A stretch of DNA of 64,000 bases from Umbilicaria muhlenbergii (lineage: Eukaryota; Ascomycota; Lecanoromycetes; Umbilicariales; Umbilicariaceae): contig KK106983.1 in NCBI GenBank assembly GCA_000611775.1, positions 3,158,808 through 3,222,807 of the forward strand, given 5' to 3'. The notes under the pieces are model-generated. The model saw nothing but the letters and a program-made list of their open reading frames with translations, did no database searches and was not told the DNA's origin. Position numbers and translations under genes: made by a program. Shown in pieces: positions 47,334 to 58,204 of the stretch; within the stretch, counting starts at the first letter, position 1, and each line of letters begins with the position of its first letter.

Positions 47334-48564
47334 TGAAGTGTTCTCATTTTTTGGTGCTGAAACAGCTGCAATCAGGGTCTTATTCAGGTCTGAGTTTTTC
47401 ACAGGCTGTGAACAATCAGAGGAATAATGTCTCTTCTGATTACAATTTCAACAAGTCACGTGTGACAAGTCCTTTGTTTCAGGAGCCTTCATTGATTCAC
47501 TTTCACATTTATTATCTTACTTGCTCTTCATCTTCCCCTCATCAGGCTTATGATCCTTATTCTCAGCAGGCTTCAACAGTGACTCAGGTTTGCAGCTGAG
47601 GGTAACTGTTGTATTAGGATTTGCTTTCAATTTCATGATGCCTCTCAAATGTAGATTATTCTTCAGGCGTGCAGTTAAGGTGATGATTCTCTTTCAAATT
47701 GTGAGTAAGTCCTGATAATTCATCAAGGCTGCATGAACCTCAGGCTTCAATTTTGTGAAGAAGTGAGTCCTCATGTGCTCTTCACTGTAAGGAGGTAACT
47801 GAGCTTTCAAGGTGCTCAAATAGTTATCAAAAGTTTGAACTGATTAATGAGGTAGTTGAACAGCATCATTATACAACTGAGTGATGTGAAGCTGATGATT
47901 CACAGGGTCCTCAATAATGTTGAGCAGGAATTTCATAAAATCATCTCAGGTAACAGTGAAATAATCTTTAATCTCATCATCTCACAGTCACGCCTCCTTG
48001 AGTTCACTCTTTAAATATTGCATGACATAAATCACCTTATTCTCCTCATGAGGGAAATCAGCTGAGTTAAAACAGAAGGTATTTCTTGCATCTCACATTC
48101 AATTCAGGTGCTCTTTCATGTTCTTGTCATGATATAACAGCAACTCCTTTGCCTGAATCCTTGATCATACATTTCATATTGACAGCGTTTCATCAGCGCA
48201 GTGCTTACTCATTATGAACTCAGTGTTCATAAAGTCAAGGAATCTCTCAGCTGAGGTATCAACATGAGTAGCAGAATCTTTGAGTAGGTTGACTTTCAGT
48301 GTCAAGACTTTCATTCAGAGCTGCTGCAGCTCTTGTTGCTTAAGAAGTTCATCTTGCTGTCATCTCACTTGCATAATCTTGTTATTGATGTTGTGCATCA
48401 TTTCACCTGAGGATCCTTCACTCATGAGGTTCACTTCACTGATGCCAGAGGAAATGAGTGATGTTTCATGATTATTTTGTTGATTCTTCATCATCATGTC
48501 TCATTCTGCTTCAGAAGTTTGATGTAGTTGGTTTCAAGTCTGCATCTTATCTCAGGCCATCACC
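47334..48564 (-). pseudogene. gag remnant of Gypsy A copy 2
   Basis: Collinear with 22850-24080 of copy 1. The capsid-like region keeps the same segments but in shorter open stretches than in copy 1. Confidence 0.75.
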
Positions 48565-48589
48565 CTTTGAAAGGTAAAGTTATTAAAAC

Positions 48590-48817
48590 TGTCAGACTAT
48601 AGCATCCCTTACTAGAAAGAGAAGTATAGTCAAGGTTCATGACAACATGAGATATAAATGTATAAAGGTTATATGATCCTAACTATATAAAACTAATAAC
48701 TAAGGAATGAAGGTGAGATCAAGCAGTGCAGAGTTTTCATGTGACTTGCTAACACTGTCAAGTCACTTATAGAGCGCATGCCCTATGTGAGTCTCAGATT
48801 GTCACTAACCTGTGACA
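48590..48817 (-). repeat. 5' LTR of Gypsy A copy 2
   Basis: This is the 228-bp partner of 41987-42214. Confidence 0.93.
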
Positions 48818-48822
48818 TGATT

Positions 48823-49604
48823 AAAAAGAGTAACCTGAGGATAAAAGATGCTGATGCATTATTTAAAGTGACAAAGAAGTGACTGTTATAATGATAAAGT
48901 TAATTATTGATGTCATACACTGTAATCATCAGTATGATGAACTCTGATAAGTCAATTACATTACCTCATGCATTGACTTGAGCTTCATAAGGTTCAGGTT
49001 GTAAAAACAGTTCATTGATAACATCTCATGTAATAATATCACCTTGACTGCTGTTGTCAATAATATATAAGTATTTTTTCTTTAAATCATTTCTTATTGT
49101 ATAAAAGTTTACCTCTAGCTGCTTTGATATCAGATGTGAGATATTATTAATGATAAATAAAAAAATGAGCTGAAGATTAATCATGAGTCATTTATTTACA
49201 TCAGCTGCAGTAATGACTGCTGTTGATCATCTCATTATACACTCATTTGTTTAATGATTAATGACTTCACACTTAATACAAATGCCTGCTGCTTTTCATG
49301 CATTTACTTCATTCTTTGAAACAAAGTCTCCTTGTCAACATGAGGAAGTTGTGAATATTTATGTCATCATCATAATTGTTTTTTCAGTGATTAATAAATG
49401 ATTAAGGTTTTAACTCTGATTGTGATTACTTCCTCAGTAAAAACCTCATGAGTTGTTTTCTCTTTCATGACTATTTTGAGTGAATTGAGTGTGAGTTATT
49501 TATTATTCAGTGAGGGATTCTTTTCTGTCATAGTATGACATTCATGTCATATTTTTGTTTATATCATTAATCTTGTTTTAATAATCCTTTTTCATGTTTG
49601 AGTG
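48823..49604 (-). pseudogene. Gypsy H protease/gag remnant between Gypsy A copy 2 and D copy 2
   Basis: By position this continues Gypsy H across the A insertion. Minus-strand fragments are compatible with a protease-to-gag junction (about 48900-49100), but I see no clear active-site or zinc-knuckle motif. The assignment rests on the nesting. Confidence 0.4.
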
Positions 49605-50724
49605 CATCCGCAACTTGGCAGCCCGCTCAAAAATAAGGTTTTAGTTAATAGTACTTTATGCGCTCAGAGCACTCTCTGAGCAGTAAATGAACTCATACAA
49701 ATCTTACACTTTAAATAACTATTATACCTTCATGAATAATAAGGAACTTTTTATTGAAAAGTTTTAAATCTCTTTATTCTGTACACTTTACAAACTAAAG
49801 ATTTCTTCATAAGTTTTAATTTGCAATAGTTATGAATTAAAAAACTTTTAACTAATTATAAATATATTAGCATATTAAATAACTATTGCGCTTTTATACT
49901 TATAATATAACTTTCAGTTTATAAGTTGTAGAGAAGAAGCTATTAAACAGTTCTATAACTTAAAGATTTTTTATAACTGTTGTTGTTAAAAAGTTACATT
50001 GATTTCAAACTTTCAGTAATGAAAATCACAATATTAATAAACAGACTTTTAATGACTTTTTGAATAACTCAACAACAACAACACATAAAAAAAAACTTTG
50101 TATAAGAAAACTCTTAAACAGCTTATTCTCTACAACTTATAAACTGAAAGTTATATCATAAGTATAAAAGCGCAACAGTTATTTAAAGTATGTGACTTTT
50201 TTTAAAAGATTTCTCGCTATTGAAAACTTGAATTAAATATAACTTAACAACAACAGCAGTTATGAAGAAACTTTTAGTTTAACATTAATAAAAAATACTG
50301 TTTTTTATAACTTATGCATTAAAAGTTTCTTCATATCTGTTGAGGTGCAAAAGTTATTAAAGTGTGTAAATTTTTAAGTGATGAAAATCTTGAAGTTCTT
50401 TAAATATTCAGAACTCAACACTTATACAGTGCTTTCAGACTCAACAAATCATGATTTTTTATTGCAGAAAAGTGAATTTTAGCAAAAGTTTACTTATTAT
50501 AAGTTTTACTGTTATTATAACACTGTGTGTGTACTTGTTTAAACAATTGTTTTAATAATTGTTTTTTTATCACAAAATTTTGATGTTCTGCTCAAGATTT
50601 AAGGTTGAGCTCAAAGCACTCAGAAGGTGCTAAGAGCGGCTGTTAACTGAAACATGAGATCAGAAGCTCAGAGCGCTCAAAGTGTTAAAAATTAACTCAG
50701 AGCTAACTTACTAAATTGCTGATG
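49605..50724 (+). mobile_element. D element, copy 2 (palindromic non-coding TIR element)
   Basis: This is 1120 bp from CATCCGCAACTTGGCAG to CTAAATTGCTGATG. The ends form an imperfect inverted repeat of about 24 bp (CATC-GCAA-TT-GCA...GCTC). The interior is a chain of palindromes: 49718-49845; a large one with about 65-bp arms at 49877-49944 and 50120-50184 enclosing a second pair (about 49976-50002 and 50062-50087); and 50248-50346. gcgctcagagc-type blocks sit near both ends. No coding frame exceeds noise. A non-autonomous foldback- or MITE-like DNA element is the best guess; the autonomous partner is not in the window. Confidence 0.75.
49877..50184. repeat. large internal palindrome of D copy 2
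   Basis: The left arm begins aaataactattgcgcttttat; the right arm ends ataaaagcgcaacagttattt. Arms of about 65 bp pair with few mismatches. Inside, cagtttataagttgtagaga faces tctctacaacttataaactg. The same structure is present in D3 (63122-63430) and, reversed, in D1. Confidence 0.85.
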
Positions 50725-51650
50725 TGACTTTGAAATGATTCATGATTAATAATAATATCAAGATGTGTTGAGATTTCCTGCATTGACTGTCTTGCAACCT
50801 GCGTTGAATCTCAACATCATAGTTCAATTAAGACATGATGTGAAAGTCTTAATCATTAATGATCTCAAATGAGCATCTCACTGATTTCCTTATGTGAAGT
50901 TGAAAGGAAGCAGTAAAGTTCTGATAATTTATCATATTAAAAGATAATTATATCATGACTGTGAAATTTCACTGCATTAAAGATGATAATATTTCATTCA
51001 TTCATGTTTTCATCAGAGGATAAGTTCTTCTTTAACATCTTTAAGTAGTTGTTATAAATAATTTAAATGTGATCATGCTGCTTCTTCTGTTTTCATCAGT
51101 CACTCATGACTGTTTTCTTTAAGTAAGTGCCTGCTCAAATGATGAAATCTCATTTAATAAAAAATTATTCTGACATCAGCTCCTGATTCTGATTAATTTT
51201 GTTTAAATATTTTTAAAGTTTTCATCTCATGACTTTGATGCCTTCTGCATAGAGATGAGGTTCTCATGACTTTACAAGGTGTTGAAAAGAGGGGGGTATG
51301 ATGTTTATCATAATTCAACATCATAATTTATGTGATGAACCTGCATTGTTCTCTGAGTTTATTGTAATTGAAGAATTTTCTTATAAATGTTAATTGAGCT
51401 CTTGAAGCTTTCTTTTATTATCCTCAAACTCAATATCTTGTTGTATGTGTCATAATTATAATCACTGATGCTTGATGACCTCCTGATTGTGAGCAGTGAT
51501 TGCCTTAAAATTTTTAATGATGTCATTAAAATTATCTGCAGTGATGTGTTCACATCTGTTATCTTTGATGTCAGAAATAAAGATATTAATGACTGATAAT
51601 GTAAATCTGCTAATTAAAGAGCCTGCTTCAACTTAATTATTAACTGTTTC
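50725..51650 (-). pseudogene. gag-like remnant of Gypsy H, right of D copy 2
   Basis: The minus strand carries coding-like stretches up to the 5' LTR, including the open stretch 51359-51553 and, nearby, helical Asn/Lys-rich sequence. Position next to the 5' LTR suggests the gag N-terminal part. No capsid signature is clear. Confidence 0.45.
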
Positions 51651-51703
51651 ACTGATCTAATGAGATTGAAGTGTTGATGTCATCATGTTTTATGCTTTTA
51701 ACA

Positions 51704-52009
51704 TGACTGTTTACCTGAAGGTGCTGAGTGATCAGTATATAAGAGGCTGAGTGTATGATGAATCATCATATCTAGTGTTAAACAGGGTGTCATAGGCAGT
51801 AAAATCACAATAAAGTCAATGCAGTAATTATACATCTTTTATTCAGTGACAAAACTGATCATTGAGGAAGCAGGTTTTCAAATCTTCTTGTAAAGAGTTT
51901 TCACTTAATGTTAAAGCGCTAAGTGCTGAGTCATTATGTTTATATAATGTCATATTATAGTATTGTACTATAGTGTCATACTGTTGTATTATATATAATG
52001 ACTTTGATA
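51704..52009 (-). repeat. LTR of family H/F, middle copy (306 bp)
   Basis: TGACTGTTTACCTGAAGG to gactttgata, aligned with 54359-54679. The left neighbour (cttttaaca) equals the neighbour of the right copy, as expected for a 5' LTR of an element to its left. The right neighbour is purine-rich on the minus strand (ctgaagaagaa), as expected for a 3' LTR of an element to its right. It may serve both. Confidence 0.75.
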
Positions 52010-52010
52010 T

Positions 52011-52072
52011 TCTTCTTCAGTTGAATGAAGTCTCTCAACTTCTTCTTCAGTTGAATGAAGTCTCTCAACTTC
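52011..52072 (+). repeat. 30-bp tandem duplication
   Basis: Two units of ttcttcagttgaatgaag-tctctcaact are followed by a partial third. On the plus strand they encode L-L-Q-L-N-E-V-S-Q-L twice, inside the open frame 51973-52221. Confidence 0.85.
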
Positions 52073-52824
52073 TTATTCAAGGTGACTGCATGAATCTCAT
52101 CAAGAATTGCAAGTCATGCTTTAAAATTCACTTCTTCTCTCATCATGTCAGGATCATCAATAATATTTGTAACATTCATAGTCACAATATGTCCTCAGAT
52201 TTTATCTTCAAGGTCAGATAACTCACTCTTGTATTAAGATTAAAATCTGAACATCAGCTGAGCTGAGTTATACTCATGAGTTTAAACAACTCATGAATTC
52301 ATGTCCTGCACAGCACCCTTGATGCATTTATCTCATTTGAAGATCATTTTTAACCTCTTTTATATGATTATTTAAATTCTTTTTATCATCTCCTGAATGT
52401 ATCACTCTGTCAAACTGACAGATTAAGAATGAGTAGTGAGCACTTATATCTGTTTAACTCTGTTCTCTTTCAGAGCTTGTTTAAAGAACTATTAAAAATG
52501 ACTACTGTTGTTATTGTACACAACTCATGATCATTCATACATCTTGACAACATCTCAGTCAAAAAACTTCACTGTATTAATTGAGTTGACTTCAATAACA
52601 GCCTTCACTGACATTATTTTTATAACATAATTAATCATAATGCAAATGAATCTCACTCCTGATTTGACTATTGAGGATATAGGTTCAATATAGTCAATAT
52701 TTATTATATTCATTGATTGAATTAAGATGACTGATAGAAGTCTCTTGCTTGACTGTAATGATCTTAAGACTTGATATGATAAGTATGATTTACAGAATTC
52801 TGTTATATTCTTGTGTCTGATGAG

Positions 52825-53757
52825 TCAGTAGAATCTCTCAATGCATTGTTGAAATGTAATGTCTTCAGTGAAGTGATCATGTGCATCATGAAGGAGCTGC
52901 AACACATGTGTGATTTTCTTTAAATGTAAATATTTACTCAATCTTCCTTGATGCTCTTTATAATTAAGCTTATTAAGCTTTAAAGAGTTTAAATTACTGC
53001 TGTTAATGAGAATGCATCTGTTTACTTTAACCTGTGTCACCTCATGCTCTGATTTGCATAATGATTCCGTGAATGAGATATCTTGTGTCAGTTTGTACTT
53101 AATTATTACAGTGTATCAAGGGTTTTTAATTTACTTCTGTCAGTCATCTTCCTCCTTCTCAGTCAAGAGTTTCACTTTCACAGTCTTCAGTTTTTCATCT
53201 GAAGGTGAATGACTTCCTGCTGTTGCATCATACTTCACAGTAAACATCATGAGCTTCACATCTTTAAACTCAGTGAATGAGGAGTATGAGGAGTGTTTAA
53301 TGAGTTAAGACAGTTTATCTGCAACTGTTAACTCCTTGCTTAAGACATGATGTATGTTTAAATTGTATTCTGAGAGTTTCAATTATCATTAAGTGATTCT
53401 CCCTGTTGAGTCCTTTGATTTCAATGTCTTCAAGAGCGCTTGATGATCAGTGTACAACTTCATTAAATGAATAAACTCTTTAATAAGTCATCTGAACTTT
53501 TTTAACACTTTGAGCGCTGTTAGAGCCTCTCATTCAGTAGTGTGATATCAAGTTTGCAGCTTTATAAATTAATATAACATAAACATCATGATCTGTAACT
53601 TGTTGAAGTGTTCTTCTGTCATAACAGTGTCTGTTGAGACATTCTTTAATTGAAATAACACTTTTTTAACATCAGTCTTGAATGCATCTGTGATGAGATG
53701 ATACTGTTTATTAAGGTCTTTTTTAATATAAAAGTTCTCACACATTGTTCTCTTCAT
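52825..53757 (-). pseudogene. RNase H to integrase region of Gypsy F
   Basis: Open stretch 53569-53757: D-A-F-K-T-D, V-L-F-Q-L-K-N-V and T-E-E-H-F-N-K-L-Q, an RNase H catalytic-start region. Open stretch 52825-53040: L-L-H-D-A-H-D-H-F-T-E-D-I-T-F, the HH part of the integrase zinc finger. The order matches Ty3/Gypsy on the minus strand. Confidence 0.7.
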
Positions 53758-54189
53758 CAGATTGAATGCTTCTTGCTGTTCATCTCTTCAACAGTAGTTT
53801 ACAACTGTTTGAATTCATTATTTCTTACTCAGGACCTCAAATTTCATTAACTCTTTAATTAATATCTTTTTAAGAATTGTGATAATATCTGCTCAGCCTG
53901 AAATGAACCATGAGAGTCATGAAAGTTGATTTGTAAAGCATAATAATGACTTCTTATCAGTAGGTACAGAGTACTCTCTGAACATATTTACTTTATCCTT
54001 AAACAACTTGATGCTGACTGCATTCTGAACATGACTCAGAATCTTGAACTGTTTCATAAAGAATTAACATTTCTTTAAGTTGAGGAATAGCTTGCTTCAA
54101 GTAATTCATGAGAAATAATAATAATGTAGAAACTTAATCAGATTATTAAAGATTATTACTCCTCTCACATCATCATTCACAAAGTGTAT

Positions 54190-54356
54190 CAGGATTATGC
54201 AGAGCTCATTATATAAATATAATGATCAAGAGATTAATTCTAAGAAGTCATTAAATGATGAGCAAAACTACATATGTGAGTGTTGCAGAATTAGCTGAAC
54301 GCACTAAACTCAATCAGAAGTTAATATAAATTATTTAATCTTATCATGCTTTTAAC
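54190..54356 (+). repeat. repeat G, copy 2
   Basis: Matches 32315-32478 in the same orientation and directly abuts the LTR at 54359. Differences are mostly C/T and G/A. Confidence 0.75.
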
Positions 54357-54358
54357 AA

Positions 54359-54679
54359 TGACTGTTCACCTGAAGGTACTGAGTGATCAGTATGTAAAAA
54401 GCTGAGTGTACAACAAATCATCATATAAGTGTTGAACAAAATATTGTAAGCAATATAATCATGATAAAGTTAATACAATGATTATATGTTTTTTATTCAG
54501 TGATAAAACTGATCATTAAGAAAGCAGGTTTCTGAACCTCCTTGTGAAGAGTTTTCACTTAATGTCAAGGTGTTAAGCGCTGAGTCATCATATTTAAGCT
54601 ATAGTGTCATATTATAGTGTTGTATTATAATGTCATATTATAATATTGTACTGTCATACTATATATGATGACCTTGACA
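54359..54679 (-). repeat. LTR of family H/F, right copy (321 bp)
   Basis: TGACTGTTCACCTGAAGG to gaccttgaca, aligned with 51704-52009 and, in its second half, with 34795-35048. It contains a longer tatagtgtcatattat-type repeat run than the middle copy. Confidence 0.75.
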
Positions 54680-54681
54680 TC

Positions 54682-55195
54682 ATACATAATAAGCTTTTAA
54701 AGTCAACATTTAAGATAATTATGCATAATGAGCTTCTGAAGTCACATGTTTGAGGTTAATATTTATGAAGGCTGATCATGCATAATGAGCTTTCAAAGTC
54801 AGTGTTTGAGGTAATGTATATGAAGATTAATCATGCATAATAATCTTCTGAAGTCACGTGTTTAAGGTTAATATTTATAAAAACTGATCATGTATAATGA
54901 GCTTCTGAAGTCACATGTTTAAAATTAATGTTTATGAAGGCTGACTATATATAATAAGCTTCTGAAGTTAACATTTAAGGTAATGTTTATAAAGATTAAT
55001 CATGTATAATGAGCTTCTGAAGTCACATCTTTAAGGTTAATATTTATAAAGACTGATCATGCATAATAAACTTTTAAAGTCAACATTTAAGGCAATATTT
55101 ATAAAAGCTAGTCATGCATAATAAAATTTCAAAGTCATGTGTTTAAGGTAATGTTTTGAAGGCTGATTATGTGTAATGAGCTTTTAAAGTTACAT
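54682..55195 (+). repeat. minisatellite, unit about 57-60 bp, about 9 copies
   Basis: The recurring unit is gatcatgcataatgagctt, ctgaagtcacatgtttaagg, ttaatatttatgaagact. Units alternate between -gtcacatgtttaaggttaat- and -gtcaacatttaaggtaat- types, hinting at a dimeric higher-order unit. The array abuts the right LTR of the H/F family. Confidence 0.85.
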
Positions 55196-55666
55196 TTGTA
55201 GACTTAATGAGTTTAATTAATATTTTTAAACTTATTTTAACTTTTCTACCAGGTGCACAATATCTGATAAGTATTAATAAAAAATATTATGTAAAAGTAT
55301 AAATTCTTTGTCTCCCTCTGCATTATTATTTCCTCAATTAAATTGATATCAAGGGGTAAATTAATTTAAAGATGAGTATAAAAAACATTTATATTATCAC
55401 ATACTTATAATATTTATTATTAAGTAAACATGTGAATAATTATTAATAGGTAAAGTATGATTAAAGATTTAATTAAGATTATAATTAAAAACTCAACTAA
55501 GAGTGCTGAATTTTAATTAATAAAGTATGATTACATAAACTCATTAAGAGTTTCACAAAGAAAAAAAAGCAAAAGAATTAACAATGAGTAAATTATAAAT
55601 TAAAGTGAATTTAAACTCATTTTAAACAACCTGAGTTATATTAATAAATATATAAAAGTTAATTTA
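55196..55666. other. very AT-rich unassigned stretch
   Basis: No frame, tandem repeat or terminal motif was seen. The sequence is nearly all A and T, with homopolymer runs. It separates the minisatellite from the LTR of Gypsy B copy 2. Confidence 0.5.
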
Positions 55667-56120
55667 TGTAAGCATACTACCGTGAGGTAATATCTTAACT
55701 AAGGAATTATAAAGTTATGTGACAATAATGACTTAAGCTTATAGTTGATGATTTACAATAGTATGATATTGCTAATAAGTAGAGAATTATTGTTAAAAAA
55801 GAAAGTGAAACACACTTTGACCTCATAATATATCTCTTCTGAAGTTAACCTGTCTGAGGAAGATCTCATGAAGCAATCATCTTAATGAAGTTATTTTTAT
55901 AAGATATTCATTGCTGAATCACACCTCTGTGAGGTGTCATCAATGATGTTAACTTTTTTAATCATTTTTAAAAGTGTCAGGAGTGATGTTTACTGACTGA
56001 GCTTTTTCACAAGATTAATTTATTAATGAAAGTTATCTTCACAAGATTATGTTATTATTAAATATAATTTTTTCTATTCTGAACTAGCACCTGATGAGTT
56101 TCATATATTAAATGCTCACA
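55667..56120 (-). repeat. 3' LTR of Gypsy B copy 2
   Basis: About 454 bp, TGTAAGCATAC... to AATGCTCACA, the reverse complement of 4005-4459. The five bases to the left are attta. Confidence 0.75.
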
Positions 56121-56269
56121 TTACTCCTCCTCTTTAAGAGCTCATGTCCTCATGAGTATGATGACATTCACAGTTGCAAGCCTTCACTGAGAAGCACTTC
56201 ACAATGCATTGATAACAGTAAAAAAAATGACCCTGTAGATCAGAAAAAAAATTAAAATCATAAAAAAAA

Positions 56270-57480
56270 AATGTTGTGAAGCTTATTAAAACTCAGTGAG
56301 AAAAAAAGTCTCCCTTTTTAAGATGTTTATGAAGTTATAATTAATTTATACACTGACTCAGTGTTCATGATGATTATTGCTCATTTGTGAGCCTGTTCAG
56401 CTGTTCATGAGGTCATTCAGATTCACTTTGTTAAGCATCATGAATAACTTCATGTGAATCATAAAGTTAAAGTTTTTGCTGTCAGTAATCTTTACAACTT
56501 CAATTCTCTCATCTCTCATCAGATAAGTTCATGATAATGATTTTTATAATGCACTCTTATAATATTTGCTTTTATGATGCTTACTTTCATGATGCTTACC
56601 TTTGCAGTGCTTGCCTTCATGATGCTTTTTCATTAACAGTGATACAGCTCATCATGTTTCACATTAATCATATAATTAATGCTCTTAAGCAAATCATCTG
56701 TGATTTTCATTTGTTTTCTTCATTCATGCAGGCTGATGATAAAGCTTCATGCAATTATACCTTTCATGAGGTTATCATTCACAGAGAGACTCAGCTTTAT
56801 GATTATATTATTTTACAACAGCTCATTCAACTTATTAATCATGAGTAAAAGTATAAAGTGATCTGTAAGTGATCTTCATGATCACTTTTCATAAAAACGC
56901 TTCATGACTGACCTTCATGATAATAATCATAAAGACTGAGGACATTTTTTCTTAAACTTGTAAATCATATGTTGCTGTTATCATGAGCTGCAGTTTTAAT
57001 CATTTTAAGAGTTGTTTCCTCTTCCCTCACATTATAAAGTATGTAAAGTGTCATTAATATATCAGCAAGACTTGCATCTTCCTGTGTATGATTTTATGAT
57101 ATGTTTTCATGAAGCACTTTAATTAATCATGTTGTAACCTCATTTTTATCATCTCTGATCTCATCATCTTTCTCATGAGAACTGAGTAAATAAAGCTCAC
57201 AAAGCTGTTGCAGCAGCTGCTTAAGCTCAACACCTCTGTAAAGATGAAGACTCATGAGCTTTACTGAAGAGAAATACTGCTGTGATAAACTGATGATGAT
57301 TGAGATGTTTAAGCTTTTTCAGAGGTAAATATTAACTCCTGTGAGGATTATTCCTTACAAAACTTTAACTCTGAGTCAGATCTCTTCATGATGTTAAAGA
57401 TTAATAAGTCTTAACAGGTTGAAGTCAGCATGATTCATTTCTTCATGAGTTTTCAAGCTCTGTGAAGTGATTTTACTTTT
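56270..57480 (+). pseudogene. antisense accessory gene remnant of Gypsy B copy 2, Cys-rich
   Basis: Open stretches 56531-56848 and 56679-56861 correspond to 3366-3671 of copy 1. The Cys-rich part at about 56950-57090 keeps the same spacing (K-Y-V-K-C-H...S-K-T-C). A helical Leu/Gln-rich stretch (T-K-L-L-Q-Q-L-L-K-L-N-T) lies at about 57195-57235. It lies opposite to pol, as in copy 1. Fossil; not joined. Confidence 0.6.
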
Positions 57481-58204
57481 AATCCTCTGATAATTTAATG
57501 CTTTGATGAGCAGAAGAGACCTTAACTCTTTGTTTAATTCTCTCATGAACATGTATCAGCATTGATTATGACTCATGAAGTCTCAAAGAAGTTCTCATAA
57601 AACTTCTTAATTAATTTCTTAAAGTTGCAGATGTTATTCACAGATTCTTAAGTGATCTTTGAGGATTTCTTTCACATAATGCAGTATTATAAGACAGGTT
57701 TATCCTCAGAGTTGATCACAATTCATGAGATGATTATAATTTTAATCTTTCACTTCCTTTCAGCTGAGTTCTTTATAAAGTAAAGTAATTTAAACTCTGA
57801 TGTATTCTCACCTGCTCATGATTTATGATCATGAAGCAGGTTAACATGAAACACATCATGAATATAAAGTTTCTTCAATAGTTTCAGCTGATAAGTAACA
57901 TTCTCAATCTTTTTTACAATTTAAAAAAGTTTATAATGCTGTTAATTCAGCTTCTGTGAAAATCACTTTAAGGTTATATTCTTAATCTTTAATTAAACTA
58001 ATTGTCTGACTTTATAAATCACATCAAGATGAGATTGATTGTAATGCTTAACTTAATACTCTTAAAACTTCACAAGAGCTCTGCAGACTTTTTATTTAAA
58101 TTTTATGAAGATGCTTCACAAGCTGCTCAGCTTCAGTGATAATTTCTTTAATTGTAAAGTACTTCATGAGTTTCTCTGCAGTGAGTATATTCAATCTAGA
58201 TATG

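Larger units (their letters stand above)
41987..48817 (-). mobile_element. Gypsy chromovirus family A, copy 2 (full-length fossil)
   Basis: This copy is 6831 bp, exactly the same length as copy 1, with every part offset by 24484. LTRs are at 41987-42214 and 48590-48817 (228 bp each), and gag, protease, RT, RNase H, integrase and chromodomain are on the minus strand. The accessory gene is on the plus strand at about 42464-43344. Its LTRs differ at about 15 of 228 positions, all transitions. It is inserted into Gypsy H. It looks structurally whole but its coding regions have many breaks. Confidence 0.92.
34656..52009 (-). mobile_element. Gypsy chromovirus family H (fossil, with three nested insertions)
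   Basis: Minus-strand pol and gag pieces lie in order between two LTRs of the same family. They are: 3' LTR (34656-35048), antisense accessory gene (35470-36520), chromodomain (about 36720-36930), integrase (about 36950-38356), a peptide-repeat region (39400-40010), RNase H (about 40130-40700), RT (about 40750-41560), protease (about 41600-41986 and right of 48817), gag (about 49100-49604 and 50725-51650) and 5' LTR (51704-52009). D1, Gypsy A copy 2 and D2 interrupt it. Without them it is about 8.4 kb. I found no target duplication matching the outer flanks, so pairing these two LTRs is an inference. Confidence 0.65.
52010..54679 (-). mobile_element. Gypsy family F remnant (fossil, internally deleted)
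   Basis: Minus-strand integrase core fragments lie at about 52300-52700, the integrase zinc region at about 52825-52900 in the open stretch 52825-53040, RNase H at about 53300-53757 in the open stretch 53569-53757 (V-L-F-Q-L-K-N-V, then T-E-E-H-F-x-K-L-Q), and the RT end at about 53760-54150. Gag, protease and most of RT are absent. The H/F-family LTR at 54359-54679 closes it on the right. Broken many times. Confidence 0.6.
55667..58204 (-). mobile_element. Gypsy chromovirus family B, copy 2 (fossil, interrupted by Gypsy C)
   Basis: Reverse complement of about 1830-4459: 3' LTR (55667-56120), polypurine tract (56121-56136), antisense accessory gene (plus strand, about 56270-57480), chromodomain and integrase C-terminus (about 57580-58204). 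The alignment to copy 1 runs right up to 58204, where the LTR of Gypsy C begins. The rest of B would lie beyond Gypsy C, outside the window. Broken many times. Confidence 0.85.

Noticed and set aside
53490-53525. Another D-element end (tttaacactttgagcgctg)
   Set aside because: It resembles the D end by a short shared word only and sits within the Gypsy F RNase H sequence, with no palindromes beyond.
54682-55195. CRISPR array
   Set aside because: Units are contiguous and degenerate with no unique spacers, and the window is eukaryotic.
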